64,000 bases of DNA from JARYGU01 sp033795365. Lineage in GTDB: Bacteria; Pseudomonadota; Alphaproteobacteria; Rhizobiales; Rhizobiaceae. A model generated the notes under the pieces. The model made no database searches, had not been told where the DNA came from, and saw nothing but the letters and a program-made list of their open reading frames with translations. This document shows, one piece after another, positions 18,359 through 27,398 of this stretch (positions within the stretch are counted from its first letter, which is position 1; each line of letters opens with the position of its first letter). The position numbers and the translations under genes were made by a program. The DNA is taken from the NCBI GenBank assembly GCA_033795365.1, contig JARYGU010000006.1, positions 197,703 through 261,702 of the forward strand, written 5' to 3'.

Positions 18359-19276
18359 ATGGCAAGGCGGCTGCTTTCGATCGGCGAATGCATGGTGGAA
18401 CTGATGCAGGCGGGCGATGGCCTCATGCGCAAGAGCTTCGCCGGCGATACGTTCAACGCGGCCTACTACGCACGCCTCTTCCTGCCCGCCGACTGGGCCG
18501 TCGACTACTTCACCGCCGTCGGTACCGACGCGATCTCCGATGAAATGCTCGGCTTCATGGAAAGCCGCGGCATCGGGACATCCTTCATCGCGCGGATCGC
18601 CGACCGCTCCCCCGGCCTCTATATGATCGACCTGAAGGACGGAGAGAGAAGCTTTTCCTATTGGCGTTCGGTTTCCGCCGCAAAGCTTCTGGCCAGGGAT
18701 GCGGGCCGTCTGCGCGATGCCGTCGAGCGATCGGACATTGTCGTCTTCTCGGGGATTACCCTTGCGATCCTTCCACCGGAAGGCGTCGAGACACTGCTTG
18801 CCGAGCTGCGCCGCGCGAAAGCAGCGGGCAAGCCCGTGGTCTTCGATCCCAATATCCGCGCCCGCCTCTGGGACAGCGCGGAGCGGCTTCGCGAAACGGT
18901 CAGCGAGGGCGCGCGCGCCGCCACGCTTCTTATGCCGAGCTTCGATGACGAGAAAACCCATTTCGGCGATGGAAGCGTGGAGGAAACGGTGGCGCGGTAC
19001 CGGGCGCTCGGGGTGGAAAACGTCGTCGTGAAGGATGGAGAGAGAGGTGCCACCCTCGCCTTCGGCGAGCGGTGGATGCATGTCCCGTCATGCCGGATCG
19101 AAAGGATCGTCGACACCACCAGCGCCGGCGACAGCTTCAACGGCGGCTTTCTCGCACGCTACGCCCTGACGGATGATCCCGAAACCTCCGCCGCATTCGC
19201 AACGAAACTCGCCGCCGCCGTCATCCAGCATCACGGCGCGCTGGTGGACAGGGAGAAGCTTCCTGGCGTCCCTTGA
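18359..19276 (+). CDS. kdgK: 2-keto-3-deoxygluconate kinase (PfkB family)
   Basis: A 305-residue ribokinase-family sugar kinase. The N-terminal SIGECMVELMQ is characteristic of KDG kinases, and the C-terminal PfkB signature DTTSAGDSFNGGF contains the catalytic Asp. It phosphorylates 2-keto-3-deoxygluconate to KDPG, which enters the Entner-Doudoroff pathway. A GGAGGAA ribosome-binding site precedes the ATG. It is divergent from the alpha-glucosidase, and the two may share regulation over the ~150-bp gap. Confidence 0.88.
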   Translation: MARRLLSIGECMVELMQAGDGLMRKSFAGDTFNAAYYARLFLPADWAVDYFTAVGTDAISDEMLGFMESRGIGTSFIARIADRSPGLYMIDLKDGERSFSYWRSVSAAKLLARDAGRLRDAVERSDIVVFSGITLAILPPEGVETLLAELRRAKAAGKPVVFDPNIRARLWDSAERLRETVSEGARAATLLMPSFDDEKTHFGDGSVEETVARYRALGVENVVVKDGERGATLAFGERWMHVPSCRIERIVDTTSAGDSFNGGFLARYALTDDPETSAAFATKLAAAVIQHHGALVDREKLPGVP

Positions 19277-19331
19277 TTTGCTCTCGCAATAGCGCCATAT
19301 TGGCCAGACTTAGCCAAGGAGCACCACCGCC

Positions 19332-19580
19332 ATGTCCACCGTCAATATGCTGGACGCAAAGACGCAGCTTTCCAAGCTGGTGAGCGCGGTCGAGTCCGGC
19401 GCCGAGAACGAGATCATCATCGCGCGAAATGGCAGGCCGGCAGCGAAGCTTGTTCCGGTTACACCCGCACGCACCGGTGTGCGTCTCGGCCTCCTCGACG
19501 GGCATTATCCCGACTTCAGCCTCGAAGAGTTCGACGCCATGAACGATGAGATCCTTGAACTCTTCGAGGGAAAGGAGTGA
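19332..19580 (+). CDS. Phd/YefM-family antitoxin
   Basis: An 82-residue protein with the Phd/YefM N-terminal DNA-binding fold (VNMLDAKTQLSKLVSAVESG, then IIIARNGRPAAKLVP). The acidic C-terminal tail (EEFDAMNDEILELFEG) is the usual toxin-binding segment. Its stop overlaps the GTG start of the PIN toxin by 4 bp. AGGAGC lies just upstream of the ATG. Confidence 0.9.
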   Translation: MSTVNMLDAKTQLSKLVSAVESGAENEIIIARNGRPAAKLVPVTPARTGVRLGLLDGHYPDFSLEEFDAMNDEILELFEGKE

Positions 19581-19966
19581 ACCTCCTCCTCGATACGCAT
19601 GTCGCAATCTGGGCGATCAGCGCATCGCACCGCCTGCCGCCGGCAGTTCGCGACATTCTCCTGGATCCCAACAATCTCGTCCACGCGTCGGTGGCTAGCA
19701 TCTGGGAAATCTCGATCAAGCATTCAAAGTTCGGCGCAGCAAGGATGCCGTTCGGGGGCGCGGACGCTGTCAGCCGCTTCAAGCAATCGGGCTTCAGGCT
19801 GCTGGACATCACGCCCGAACATGCGCAAGCCATCGAGAAGATCACGGCGGATCATCGGGATCCCTTCGATCGTATGCTGATTGCGCAGGCCATCAGCGAA
19901 CCGCTTGCACTGGTCACGAAGGACACGAGGATTGCCGCCTACAGCCCGACCTTCATAAGCTGGTAG
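19577..19966 (+). CDS. PIN-domain (VapC-like) toxin
   Basis: A 129-residue PIN-domain ribonuclease. Acidic metal-binding residues are visible in LLLDTHVAIW (Asp6), ASIWEISIK (Glu) and DHRDPFDRMLIAQA (two Asp), followed by LVTKDTRI. In VapBC-type systems such proteins cleave initiator tRNA or rRNA when released from the antitoxin. Translation starts at the GTG overlapping the antitoxin stop (GTGA), a coupled arrangement. Both genes look intact. Confidence 0.9.
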   Translation: MNLLLDTHVAIWAISASHRLPPAVRDILLDPNNLVHASVASIWEISIKHSKFGAARMPFGGADAVSRFKQSGFRLLDITPEHAQAIEKITADHRDPFDRMLIAQAISEPLALVTKDTRIAAYSPTFISW

Positions 19967-19973
19967 CACACCG

Positions 19974-21404
19974 CTACCGCCTCTTGTTCGCCTTGCCGGC
20001 GAAAGGGTTTTCCGAAGCCTTGAAGTGAATGCGGATCGGCACGCCCGGCATGTCGAAATCGTTGCGCAGGCCGTTGGTGAGATAGCGCACATAGGATTCG
20101 GGCAGGGCTTCGGGCCGCGAGCAGGAAATCATGAAGCCCGGCGGGCGGGCCTTTACCTGCGTCATGTATTTGAGCTTGATGCGCCGCCCCGAGACCGCTG
20201 GCGGCGGATGCTGTATCTGCTGGGCTTCCAGCCAGCGGTTGAGCTTCGCCGTCGAGATGCGGCGGTTCCAGGTGCGGTCGGTGTCGATGACGGACTGCAT
20301 CAGCTTGTCGAGGCCGCGGCCGGTCTGGCCGGAGACGGGAACCGCACGGATGCCGCGCGCCTGCGGCAGGAGCCGGTCGGTCTTTTCGCGCAGGTCCGCG
20401 AGCACCGCCTGCGGATCCTCGATCAGGTCCCATTTGTTGAAGGCGAGCACCGCCGCCCGCCCTTCGCGCAGCACGAGGTCGACGATCTGCAGGTCCTGCT
20501 TCTCGAAGGGAATGGTGGAATCGAAGACGATCACGACGGTCTCGGCGAAACGGATGGCCCGCAGCGCATCGGCGACGGAGAGCTTTTCCAGCTTCTCCTG
20601 CACCTTCGCCTTGCGGCGCATGCCGGCCGTATCGAACATCTTGATGGTGCGGCCGCGCCAGTCCCATTCGACCGAAATGGAATCGCGGGTGATGCCCGCC
20701 TCCGGCCCTGTCAGCAGCCGGTCCTCGCCGAGGAAGCGGTTGATCAGCGTCGACTTGCCGGCATTGGGCCGCCCGACGATCGCCACGCGCAGCGGCTTCG
20801 TCTCGTCGTAGGCGGGCTCCAAATCCTCGCCGCCTTCCACCCCGTCGGCCTGCGGTGCGACATCGACATTGGTTTCGGCCTCGTCCTCCTTCGGCGGGAA
20901 GGCGCGCTCCTCGCCGATCGCGGCGACGATCGCGTCGCGAAGGTCGATCATGCCCTGCCCGTGTTCGGCGGAAATCGGCGTCGGCTCGCCGAGGCCCAGC
21001 GTGAACGCATCGTAGAACCCGCCGTCCGAACCGCGAGCCTCCGACTTGTTGGCGACGAGCACGACGGGCTTGCCCTTCTTCCGCAGCATCTCGGCAAGCG
21101 CCTGGTCGACCGGGGTCAGCCCCATCTTCGCATCGACGACGAAAAGCGAAAGGTCGGCCTCCTCGATCGCCGCCTCGGTCTGGGCGCGCATGCGCCCCTG
21201 CAACGTCTCGGGACCGGCCTCTTCGAGACCGGCGGTATCGACGATGCGGAACCGAAGATCGATCAGCTTCGCCTCGCCCGGCCGGCGGTCGCGCGTGACG
21301 CCCGGCGTATCGTCGACGAGCGCGAGCTTCTTGCCGACCAGCCGGTTGAACAGCGTTGACTTGCCGACATTGGGACGCCCGACAATGGCGACGGTGAAGC
21401 TCAT
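19974..21404 (-). CDS. der: Ribosome assembly GTPase Der (EngA)
   Basis: A 476-residue protein with two tandem GTPase domains: G1 motifs GRPNVGKS (about residue 9) and GRPNAGKS (about residue 209), each followed by DTPG/DTAG G3 and NKxD G4 motifs (ANKSE in the first, FNKWD in the second). A C-terminal KH-like domain follows. It acts in 50S subunit maturation and is essential in the bacteria where this has been tested. The first G4 motif reads NKSE rather than NKxD. It converges on the VapC gene with only 7 bp between stops. Confidence 0.96.
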   Translation of the reverse strand: MSFTVAIVGRPNVGKSTLFNRLVGKKLALVDDTPGVTRDRRPGEAKLIDLRFRIVDTAGLEEAGPETLQGRMRAQTEAAIEEADLSLFVVDAKMGLTPVDQALAEMLRKKGKPVVLVANKSEARGSDGGFYDAFTLGLGEPTPISAEHGQGMIDLRDAIVAAIGEERAFPPKEDEAETNVDVAPQADGVEGGEDLEPAYDETKPLRVAIVGRPNAGKSTLINRFLGEDRLLTGPEAGITRDSISVEWDWRGRTIKMFDTAGMRRKAKVQEKLEKLSVADALRAIRFAETVVIVFDSTIPFEKQDLQIVDLVLREGRAAVLAFNKWDLIEDPQAVLADLREKTDRLLPQARGIRAVPVSGQTGRGLDKLMQSVIDTDRTWNRRISTAKLNRWLEAQQIQHPPPAVSGRRIKLKYMTQVKARPPGFMISCSRPEALPESYVRYLTNGLRNDFDMPGVPIRIHFKASENPFAGKANKRR

Positions 21405-21441
21405 GGACGTTTTCCGTTCCGGGTCACGCCGCCAAGGCGGC

Positions 21442-22113
21442 TTATGCCAGCTTTCCGCTGGATGCGATCAGATCAAGCAGCATCTGCGCGCGGTTGGCAA
21501 CATTGCGGGGGCTTTCGGCATCGTTGGTGATCGCCTCGAACCATTCCTTGGCGCGGGCATAGTCGCCATGCTTGTAGGCCGACAATCCGAGCACCTCGCG
21601 CGCCGAGTGGCGAAGCGGATTCTGCGGCGTCGCAAGCTGCTCCGCCTCGGCGGAAACCTGCTCGTAGCTGCCGGTATCGACCAGCAGATAGGCCGCGCGA
21701 AGACGCGAGGCGTCGCGCAGCGCTTCGGGGATCGAGCCGTCCTTGGCGATCGCGCTGAACGCGTTGACCGCACCCTGGACATCGCCGCTCTCGCCCATCA
21801 GGGATGCGGCCCGCATCCTCGCCAGAACCGGATAGGAGCCGAAACCGCTCTTTTCCAGCTCGGCGAAGGCGGCAAGCGCCTCGTCCTTCTTGTTTTCCTT
21901 GGCAAGCGTCAGCGCCGCGAGGAACTGGTCGCCGGCGGCGGAAGCTTCGGAATCGCGCCAGTAGTCGTAGCCGACCTTGCCGATGGTGCCGAGGACGACC
22001 AGAACGGCGGCGGCGATGAGGATGCGGCCGAAACGCGTCCAGAATGAGCGCATGCGTTCGGAGCGCAGTTCGTCGTTGACCTCACGGATAAAGCTGTCGT
22101 CCTGGTTTGCCAT
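21442..22113 (-). CDS. Membrane-anchored TPR protein (YfgM-like)
   Basis: A 223-residue protein with a short cytoplasmic N-terminus, one membrane span (about residues 29-50, ILIAAAVLVVLGTIGKVGY) and a periplasmic helical repeat region with TPR-like units. It resembles the YfgM/TPR_21 family, which works near the Sec translocon as a chaperone. It lies just upstream of der on the same strand, a neighbourhood also common for yfgM-like genes in other proteobacteria. Confidence 0.8.
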   Translation of the reverse strand: MANQDDSFIREVNDELRSERMRSFWTRFGRILIAAAVLVVLGTIGKVGYDYWRDSEASAAGDQFLAALTLAKENKKDEALAAFAELEKSGFGSYPVLARMRAASLMGESGDVQGAVNAFSAIAKDGSIPEALRDASRLRAAYLLVDTGSYEQVSAEAEQLATPQNPLRHSAREVLGLSAYKHGDYARAKEWFEAITNDAESPRNVANRAQMLLDLIASSGKLA

Positions 22114-22206
22114 TCGTCGTCCGGCTCTTGGGTTGCTGTAGGATTTGCCGCCTTCTACCCGATTTTGCCGCCGTTGTAAGGGGGCGCGCGCGAAATCGCT
22201 GAGAGA

Positions 22207-22788
22207 TCAGGCGATCGGCGCGATGCCGATCAGCCATTCGTGCAGCTTCCAGACGATCAGCCCGTAGAGCACGAGCCCGGAAACGACGGCCATGACGTCG
22301 TATTTCGCCGACACGAAGACCGGCAGCATCGTCTCGCCCGACGCGATCCGCCTCTTCAGGGAAATGCGCAGGATCACCGCCCATACGAGGATGGTCGCGA
22401 AGAGAAGGACCGAATAGGTTTCGCCATTTGCCAGGAGATGCGAGAGCGCCCAGATCTTGATCGCCACCAGCGCCGGAAACTTCAGCTTCGTGCGGATATG
22501 CCCCGGCGGCAGGAACGCCGCCATGAGACAGATCGAGGCGATCACCATCAATGTCAGGGCGATATGCGCCATGAAGACCGGCGGGTAGTAGAGCATCCCG
22601 CCGGAAAGCCTCGCCTGCGCGAACCCGAAAGCCATCATCACCAGGCTGACCAGGGAAAGGATGCCGTGCAGCGCCATCCATGCCGGCTTTCCCAGGCGCG
22701 CGATGGCGGCATCGCGAAGGCCCGGTGCGAAGGGCCGGATCAGATGGGTCGCCAGGAAGAGAACGATACCCGCAATCAGCAAGGTCAT
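22207..22788 (-). CDS. NnrU-family integral membrane protein
   Basis: A 193-residue polytopic membrane protein (about six hydrophobic segments) of the NnrU family, with the typical ATHLIRPFAPGLRDA and KFPALVAIKIWALSHLLANG stretches. NnrU was first linked to nitric oxide and nitrite metabolism, but the family is broad and its biochemical role is unsettled. The start at MTLLIAG is chosen because the preceding 40 in-frame residues look non-coding. No denitrification genes are nearby. Confidence 0.85.
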   Translation of the reverse strand: MTLLIAGIVLFLATHLIRPFAPGLRDAAIARLGKPAWMALHGILSLVSLVMMAFGFAQARLSGGMLYYPPVFMAHIALTLMVIASICLMAAFLPPGHIRTKLKFPALVAIKIWALSHLLANGETYSVLLFATILVWAVILRISLKRRIASGETMLPVFVSAKYDVMAVVSGLVLYGLIVWKLHEWLIGIAPIA

Positions 22789-22925
22789 GGAATTCGCCTT
22801 TCGGAAGAACGGAAGCAGCTTTGGGGACCTGCATAACGTCCGGTTGAGGAGAATTCCAGACTGATCAAAGGATCGCCGCAATTGAAAAGGATGGGAACAC
22901 CAGTGCAAATTGTCACGGGTCGCCC

Positions 22926-23930
22926 ATGCTCCGCCCCCTTCTTTCCTCCCTTGTCGCCCTTTCCCTCACGGCTCTTCCCGCCTTCTCGCGGGACGAACAG
23001 CCCCAGAAGCCCCGAAGAAAGCAGCTCGTCATCGTCTCCTTCGACGGCGCGCATGACAATCTGCTGTGGGAAAAGAGCCGGGCGATGGCGAAGCGGACGG
23101 GCGCGCATTTCACCTACTTCCTTTCCTGCACCTTCCTTTTCAGCAAGGCCGAGCGGAAGAGCTACCAGGCGCCGCATGAGAAGCGCGGCCGCTCCAATGT
23201 CGGCTTCGCGCCGGACAACGAGGACGTGATCACCCGGCTCGGCGAAATCTGGCTGGCCAGGATGGAAGGCCACGACATCGGCAGCCACGCCTGCGGCCAT
23301 TTCGACGGCGGCAAGTGGACCAGGGCCGACTGGTCCCAGGAGTTCGCCTTCTTCCGCGATACGCTGGCCCATGCCTGGCACGGCGCCGGCGTTCCCGAGC
23401 GCGAACCGGAAGGCTGGAGATCCTTCGCCGAAAACGAAATCAAGGGTTTTCGCGCGCCGTATCTTTCGGCCGGATCCGGCCTGACGGAGGCGCAGCGCGA
23501 TTTCGGCTTCGTCTACGACGCAAGCCTCGTCTCCAAGGGACCGGCGATGCCGGTGACGGCGGACGGTATCGTCCGCTTCGCCCTGCCGCTCGTTCCCGAA
23601 GGCGATGCCGGCCGTCCGGTGATCGCCATGGACTACAACCTCTTCGTCCGCCATTCGCTGGGCGTGGAGAACAGAAAGGACAGCGCGAAATTCGAGGCGC
23701 GCGCGCTCGCCGCCTACCGGGCAGCATTCGCAAAACAGTACGAGGGCGACCGTATTCCCCTCCAGCTCGGCTTCCATTTCGTGGAAATGAACGGCGGCGC
23801 CTATTGGCGCGCGCTCGACCGTTTCCTCGGCGAGACATGCGGCAGGCCGGACGTCGCCTGCGTCAGCTACGCCGAGGCGCTCGATATTCTTTCGAAAGAG
23901 AAGAAGGCGACCGAGGCCGCCTCCCAATAG
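22926..23930 (+). CDS. Secreted polysaccharide deacetylase family protein
   Basis: A 334-residue protein with a signal peptide (about residues 1-21, LLSSLVALSLTALPAFS). A NodB-homology fold follows: IVSFDGAHDN carries the catalytic Asp region, IGSHACGHFDG gives the metal His pair, and FRAPYLSAG the conserved Arg-Pro motif. It probably removes acetyl groups from an envelope or secreted glycan. The substrate cannot be read from sequence. It converges on bacA with a 4-bp gap. Confidence 0.85.
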   Translation: MLRPLLSSLVALSLTALPAFSRDEQPQKPRRKQLVIVSFDGAHDNLLWEKSRAMAKRTGAHFTYFLSCTFLFSKAERKSYQAPHEKRGRSNVGFAPDNEDVITRLGEIWLARMEGHDIGSHACGHFDGGKWTRADWSQEFAFFRDTLAHAWHGAGVPEREPEGWRSFAENEIKGFRAPYLSAGSGLTEAQRDFGFVYDASLVSKGPAMPVTADGIVRFALPLVPEGDAGRPVIAMDYNLFVRHSLGVENRKDSAKFEARALAAYRAAFAKQYEGDRIPLQLGFHFVEMNGGAYWRALDRFLGETCGRPDVACVSYAEALDILSKEKKATEAASQ

Positions 23931-23934
23931 TCTT

Positions 23935-25200
23935 CTACTGTGCCATCTCCTCCCGCCCGCCGGCAGCGATGAATTCCTGGTCGATGCTCGGCAGCTCCCG
24001 TCCGTCGATCGAGGCCTCGAAGGCCTTCAGGCGCTTGTGGATGGATTGCAGCTCGATGATCGTCGACCAGGAATTGACGAGATACTGGAACGACGAGCTG
24101 ACCTGCCCGAAGGCCGTCAGGATCTGCTGCAGGATACCGTAGGTGATTTTGCCGCCGACGATCGTCGGAACCAGGATGAAATAGACGAATATGTTGTCGG
24201 CCTGCAGGTAGAACGAGCGGGCGACGTTGAAATAGAGATAGTGGAAATAGAGCCGGAAGTAATTGTGCCGGACGTGGCTGAACAGCTCCCGGACGGTCGG
24301 CGGCCGGGCCTTTGACGGATCGTCTTCGCCGTAGACCAGCTCCTTACGATAGGCGGCCTCGACGCGCTGGTTGCGGAATTCGAGCCCCGGCAGCTTGATG
24401 CCGACGATCGCCAGCAGCGCCGTGCCGAAGATCGACCAGAAGATCGCCGCCCAGAAGAGCGCATGCGGAACGGCGCCGACCACCGGCAGTTCGCCGATAT
24501 GGACCGAGAGCGCGAAGAGAACCGGCAGGAACGCGATCAGCGTCATGACCGCGTCGATCAGGCTGACGCCGAGCCCCTCGGCGATCGTCGCAAAGCGCAT
24601 CGTGTCCTCCTGCACACGCTGCGAGGCGCCTTCGATCGTGCGCACCGTTTCCCATTTGGACATGTAGTAGTTGTTCATCGCAGTGCGCCAGCGGAAGACG
24701 TAATGGCTGACGAAGAAACGGGTGATGACGTAGACGAACACGCTGATGAAGGCGATCTGGCAGAAGATCAGCATCAGGTCGAAGAAGTTCTGCGAGGTCA
24801 CGCCCCCGGTTCCCTGAAGCGCGTTCTGCAGCGTATCGCCGAAGGGCCGGCGCCAGTTGTTGATCGCGAGCGAGACCTGCACCCCGAAATAGGTGGAGAA
24901 GATGATGAATGCCGAACCCCATATGGACCAGTTCGTCCAGGGATGGTCCTTGGCATAGATCTTCCAGGCGGTGCCGAAGATGAGGGTGCAGATCAGGAAG
25001 TAGATATAGAACCAGATGTTGTCCGGCGTGACGAAATAATCCAGTCCCACCGGCGGCTGCGCGTCCGGAGCCATCGGCGGCAGCCCAAAAGCCGCACCGG
25101 ACTGCGCGCCGACCGAGTACCAGACCAGAATTGATATCAGCGTCCAGATGACAAGCGAGGAGAAGAACAGCTTCGGCTGCGGAAAGAAGGAATGGAACAA
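23935..25200 (-). CDS. bacA: Peptide transporter BacA (SbmA/BacA family)
   Basis: A 421-residue inner-membrane protein with about seven or eight hydrophobic segments, matching BacA/SbmA along its whole length (FRWRTAMNNYYMSKW, EGASQRVQEDTMRFA and LQSIHKRLKAFEASI are family landmarks). It imports proline-rich and nodule-specific peptides and affects very-long-chain fatty acids of lipid A. In S. meliloti it is required for bacteroid survival in legumes, and in Brucella for persistence. It is transcribed alone. Confidence 0.95.
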   Translation of the reverse strand: MFHSFFPQPKLFFSSLVIWTLISILVWYSVGAQSGAAFGLPPMAPDAQPPVGLDYFVTPDNIWFYIYFLICTLIFGTAWKIYAKDHPWTNWSIWGSAFIIFSTYFGVQVSLAINNWRRPFGDTLQNALQGTGGVTSQNFFDLMLIFCQIAFISVFVYVITRFFVSHYVFRWRTAMNNYYMSKWETVRTIEGASQRVQEDTMRFATIAEGLGVSLIDAVMTLIAFLPVLFALSVHIGELPVVGAVPHALFWAAIFWSIFGTALLAIVGIKLPGLEFRNQRVEAAYRKELVYGEDDPSKARPPTVRELFSHVRHNYFRLYFHYLYFNVARSFYLQADNIFVYFILVPTIVGGKITYGILQQILTAFGQVSSSFQYLVNSWSTIIELQSIHKRLKAFEASIDGRELPSIDQEFIAAGGREEMAQ

Positions 25201-25310
25201 GGTGCAGAACTCTCGTTTGCAGGAGCGGATCAGCCGTCCTGTTTCAAGGCGAAACTAGATCAGTTTCCGTGCCGCAACAATCGCCGCGCATTTCCATTAC
25301 CGAGATTTAA

Positions 25311-26495
25311 TCATCCGGCCCTGGCCGGGCGGACCGCCAGGCATATCAGTGCCGCGGCGATGAGGATCGCCGCCGCGATCAGGCTCGGCAGGGTATAGCT
25401 TCCCGACCGTTCGGCCAGCCACCCGGCCATCAATGGGCCGACGATCTGGCCGACGCCGAAGGCCGCCGTCATCATGGCGAGGATCCGCCGCGGGCTGTCC
25501 GGGGCCATCTGCCTGCCGAGCTGCAGACCGTAGGCCGTAATCACCATCACGGTCATTCCGAGAAGCAGGCCGCCGGTGAGCGCCGACCATGGCGCCGGCA
25601 GCACAACGGTGGCCGCAACGCCGGCGGCCTCCAGCAGAAGCGCAAGAACATAGGCGCCGAGTGTACTGAGGCGCCGCTCCGCCCCTTTCCAGAGCCTCAG
25701 CGACAAGGCGGCGGCAATGCCCGTCACCAGCCATGTCAGGCATTCGAGCAGAGGATCGTGGCCGCCGTGCCGCGCGATCGCCACGATGAACGTCGCCGTC
25801 ACCACATAGCCGACGCCGAAGAGGCCGTAGCTGAGCGTGAGCCCCGCAAGCAGCCTCGTCCATTGCAGGCGCGGCTCGCGGCCCTCCGCCGAAGAGGCGC
25901 CCTCCGCCGGCAGAAGCAGATGCACGGCGGCAAGCCCGAGAACCGCCAGGGCGGCTGCGGCGAACCAGTCCACCCGCCAGCCTGCAAAACCGCCCCATCC
26001 TTCATGGGAAATCAGATAGACGACGAGGGAAGACAATGCGATGCCGGACCCGACACCGGAGAAATGGAGCATCTGCACACGAACGTCACCGGCCCGGAGG
26101 CCATGCGACAATACGATCCCGGAGGTGAAGATCATCGCGAAGGCGCTGGAAAGGCCCGCCAGGAATCGAATGACGGAAAAAGCCGCGACGGTGCCGGAGA
26201 GCCCCATCGCCAGCAGCAGCAGGGCGTTTGCGGCAAGGGCGGCGATCGCGACCCGCCTTTCGATGCCCGCGGCCCAGCCATAGGCGGCAAGCACGGCACC
26301 GGCGAGATAGCCGGCGAAATTGGCGGCGGCGATGAAGCCGGCATCGGCTGCGCTGAGCCCCAGCCCTTCCATCATCGAGGGAAGAACGGGCGTGTAGAAG
26401 AACCGGCCGAACCCCATGGCGACGGCCATCGCCACGGCGCCGGCTATCGCCGTCAAAAGCGTTCGTGACGAGGATGAATGCGCTGCCTGAAGCAT
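25311..26495 (-). CDS. YbfB/YjiJ-family MFS transporter
   Basis: A protein of about 394 residues with twelve predicted membrane segments, of the YbfB/YjiJ branch of the major facilitator superfamily (AMAVAMGFGRFFYTPVLPSM and AADAGFIAAANFAGYLAG are characteristic). The substrate is unknown for the family. The internal ATG giving MLQAAHSSSS is chosen; an ATG 14 codons earlier is possible. It stands alone between bacA and map. Confidence 0.82.
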   Translation of the reverse strand: MLQAAHSSSSRTLLTAIAGAVAMAVAMGFGRFFYTPVLPSMMEGLGLSAADAGFIAAANFAGYLAGAVLAAYGWAAGIERRVAIAALAANALLLLAMGLSGTVAAFSVIRFLAGLSSAFAMIFTSGIVLSHGLRAGDVRVQMLHFSGVGSGIALSSLVVYLISHEGWGGFAGWRVDWFAAAALAVLGLAAVHLLLPAEGASSAEGREPRLQWTRLLAGLTLSYGLFGVGYVVTATFIVAIARHGGHDPLLECLTWLVTGIAAALSLRLWKGAERRLSTLGAYVLALLLEAAGVAATVVLPAPWSALTGGLLLGMTVMVITAYGLQLGRQMAPDSPRRILAMMTAAFGVGQIVGPLMAGWLAERSGSYTLPSLIAAAILIAAALICLAVRPARAG

Positions 26496-26582
26496 GCGCT
26501 TGCTATTGCACCGCAGCATCGCGGCTGCAAATGACATTTTTTGATCGGTGCGACGAGTTTCGCTGATCTATGGCTCGTGCGC

Positions 26583-27332
26583 TCAACCCGGCAGCGTCAG
26601 GATCATCGGGCCGTTGCGGGTGGCGACCACCGTGTGCTCGAACTGGACCGTCGGCGCGCGCGGATCGCTGTAGAGCGTCCAGTCGTCGTCTCCACCCGCC
26701 GCCCAGTTCGCGCCGAGCGACAGGAACGGCTCGACGGTGAACACCAGCCCGTCCGTCATGCGCCGCTTCTCGCGCGCATCGGGCCAGGTCGCGATCTCCT
26801 TCGGTTCTTCGTGCAGCGAGCGCCCGACGCCGTGGCTCGCGAGGTTCGTCACCAGCGTGTAGCGGTTCTTGCGGGCGAATGCGCCGATGGCATTGCCGAT
26901 CGCCGAAAGCGGCTTGCCGGCCTTCACCTCTTTCAGGCCGACCCACATGGCGCGTTTGCCGTCGCGGCAGAGCCGGTCGACGGCCGGCGCGACCCGCCCG
27001 ACCGTGAAGGACGCGCCGGTATCGGCGAAGTAGCCGTCCTTTTCGGCCGATACGTCGATATTGACGAGGTCGCCCTCCCTTATCACCCGGTCTCCGGGAA
27101 TTCCGTGGGCGATCTCCTCGTTGACGCTGATGCAGGTGGCGCCGGGAAAATCGTAGCAGTGTTCCGGCGCCGAGCGGGCGCCCGCCTCGTCCAGCATGAG
27201 CCGGCCGATCCGGTCGAGCTCCGCCGTCGTCATGCCCGGCCGGACCGCCGTTCCCATATGCTGGAGCACATTGCCGCAAATACGGCCTATCGCCTGCAGT
27301 TTGCGCAGTTCGTCGTCATTCGTAAGCGTCAT
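26583..27332 (-). CDS. map: Methionine aminopeptidase, type I
   Basis: A 249-residue type I methionine aminopeptidase (EC 3.4.11.18) that removes the initiator Met from nascent proteins. Metal ligands are recognisable in NIDVSAEKDGYFADTGASF (two Asp), LASHGVGRSLHEEP (His) and VFTVEPFLS (Glu), with the last Glu in QFEHTVVA. Many rhizobia carry more than one map gene; whether this is the principal one cannot be judged from the window. Confidence 0.92.
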   Translation of the reverse strand: MTLTNDDELRKLQAIGRICGNVLQHMGTAVRPGMTTAELDRIGRLMLDEAGARSAPEHCYDFPGATCISVNEEIAHGIPGDRVIREGDLVNIDVSAEKDGYFADTGASFTVGRVAPAVDRLCRDGKRAMWVGLKEVKAGKPLSAIGNAIGAFARKNRYTLVTNLASHGVGRSLHEEPKEIATWPDAREKRRMTDGLVFTVEPFLSLGANWAAGGDDDWTLYSDPRAPTVQFEHTVVATRNGPMILTLPG

Positions 27333-27398
27333 GTCGTCTCGCTTTCATCCGGCTCTAACATGGGGGCGGATGTCCGGCAATAAAAGACGAGCCCGCCG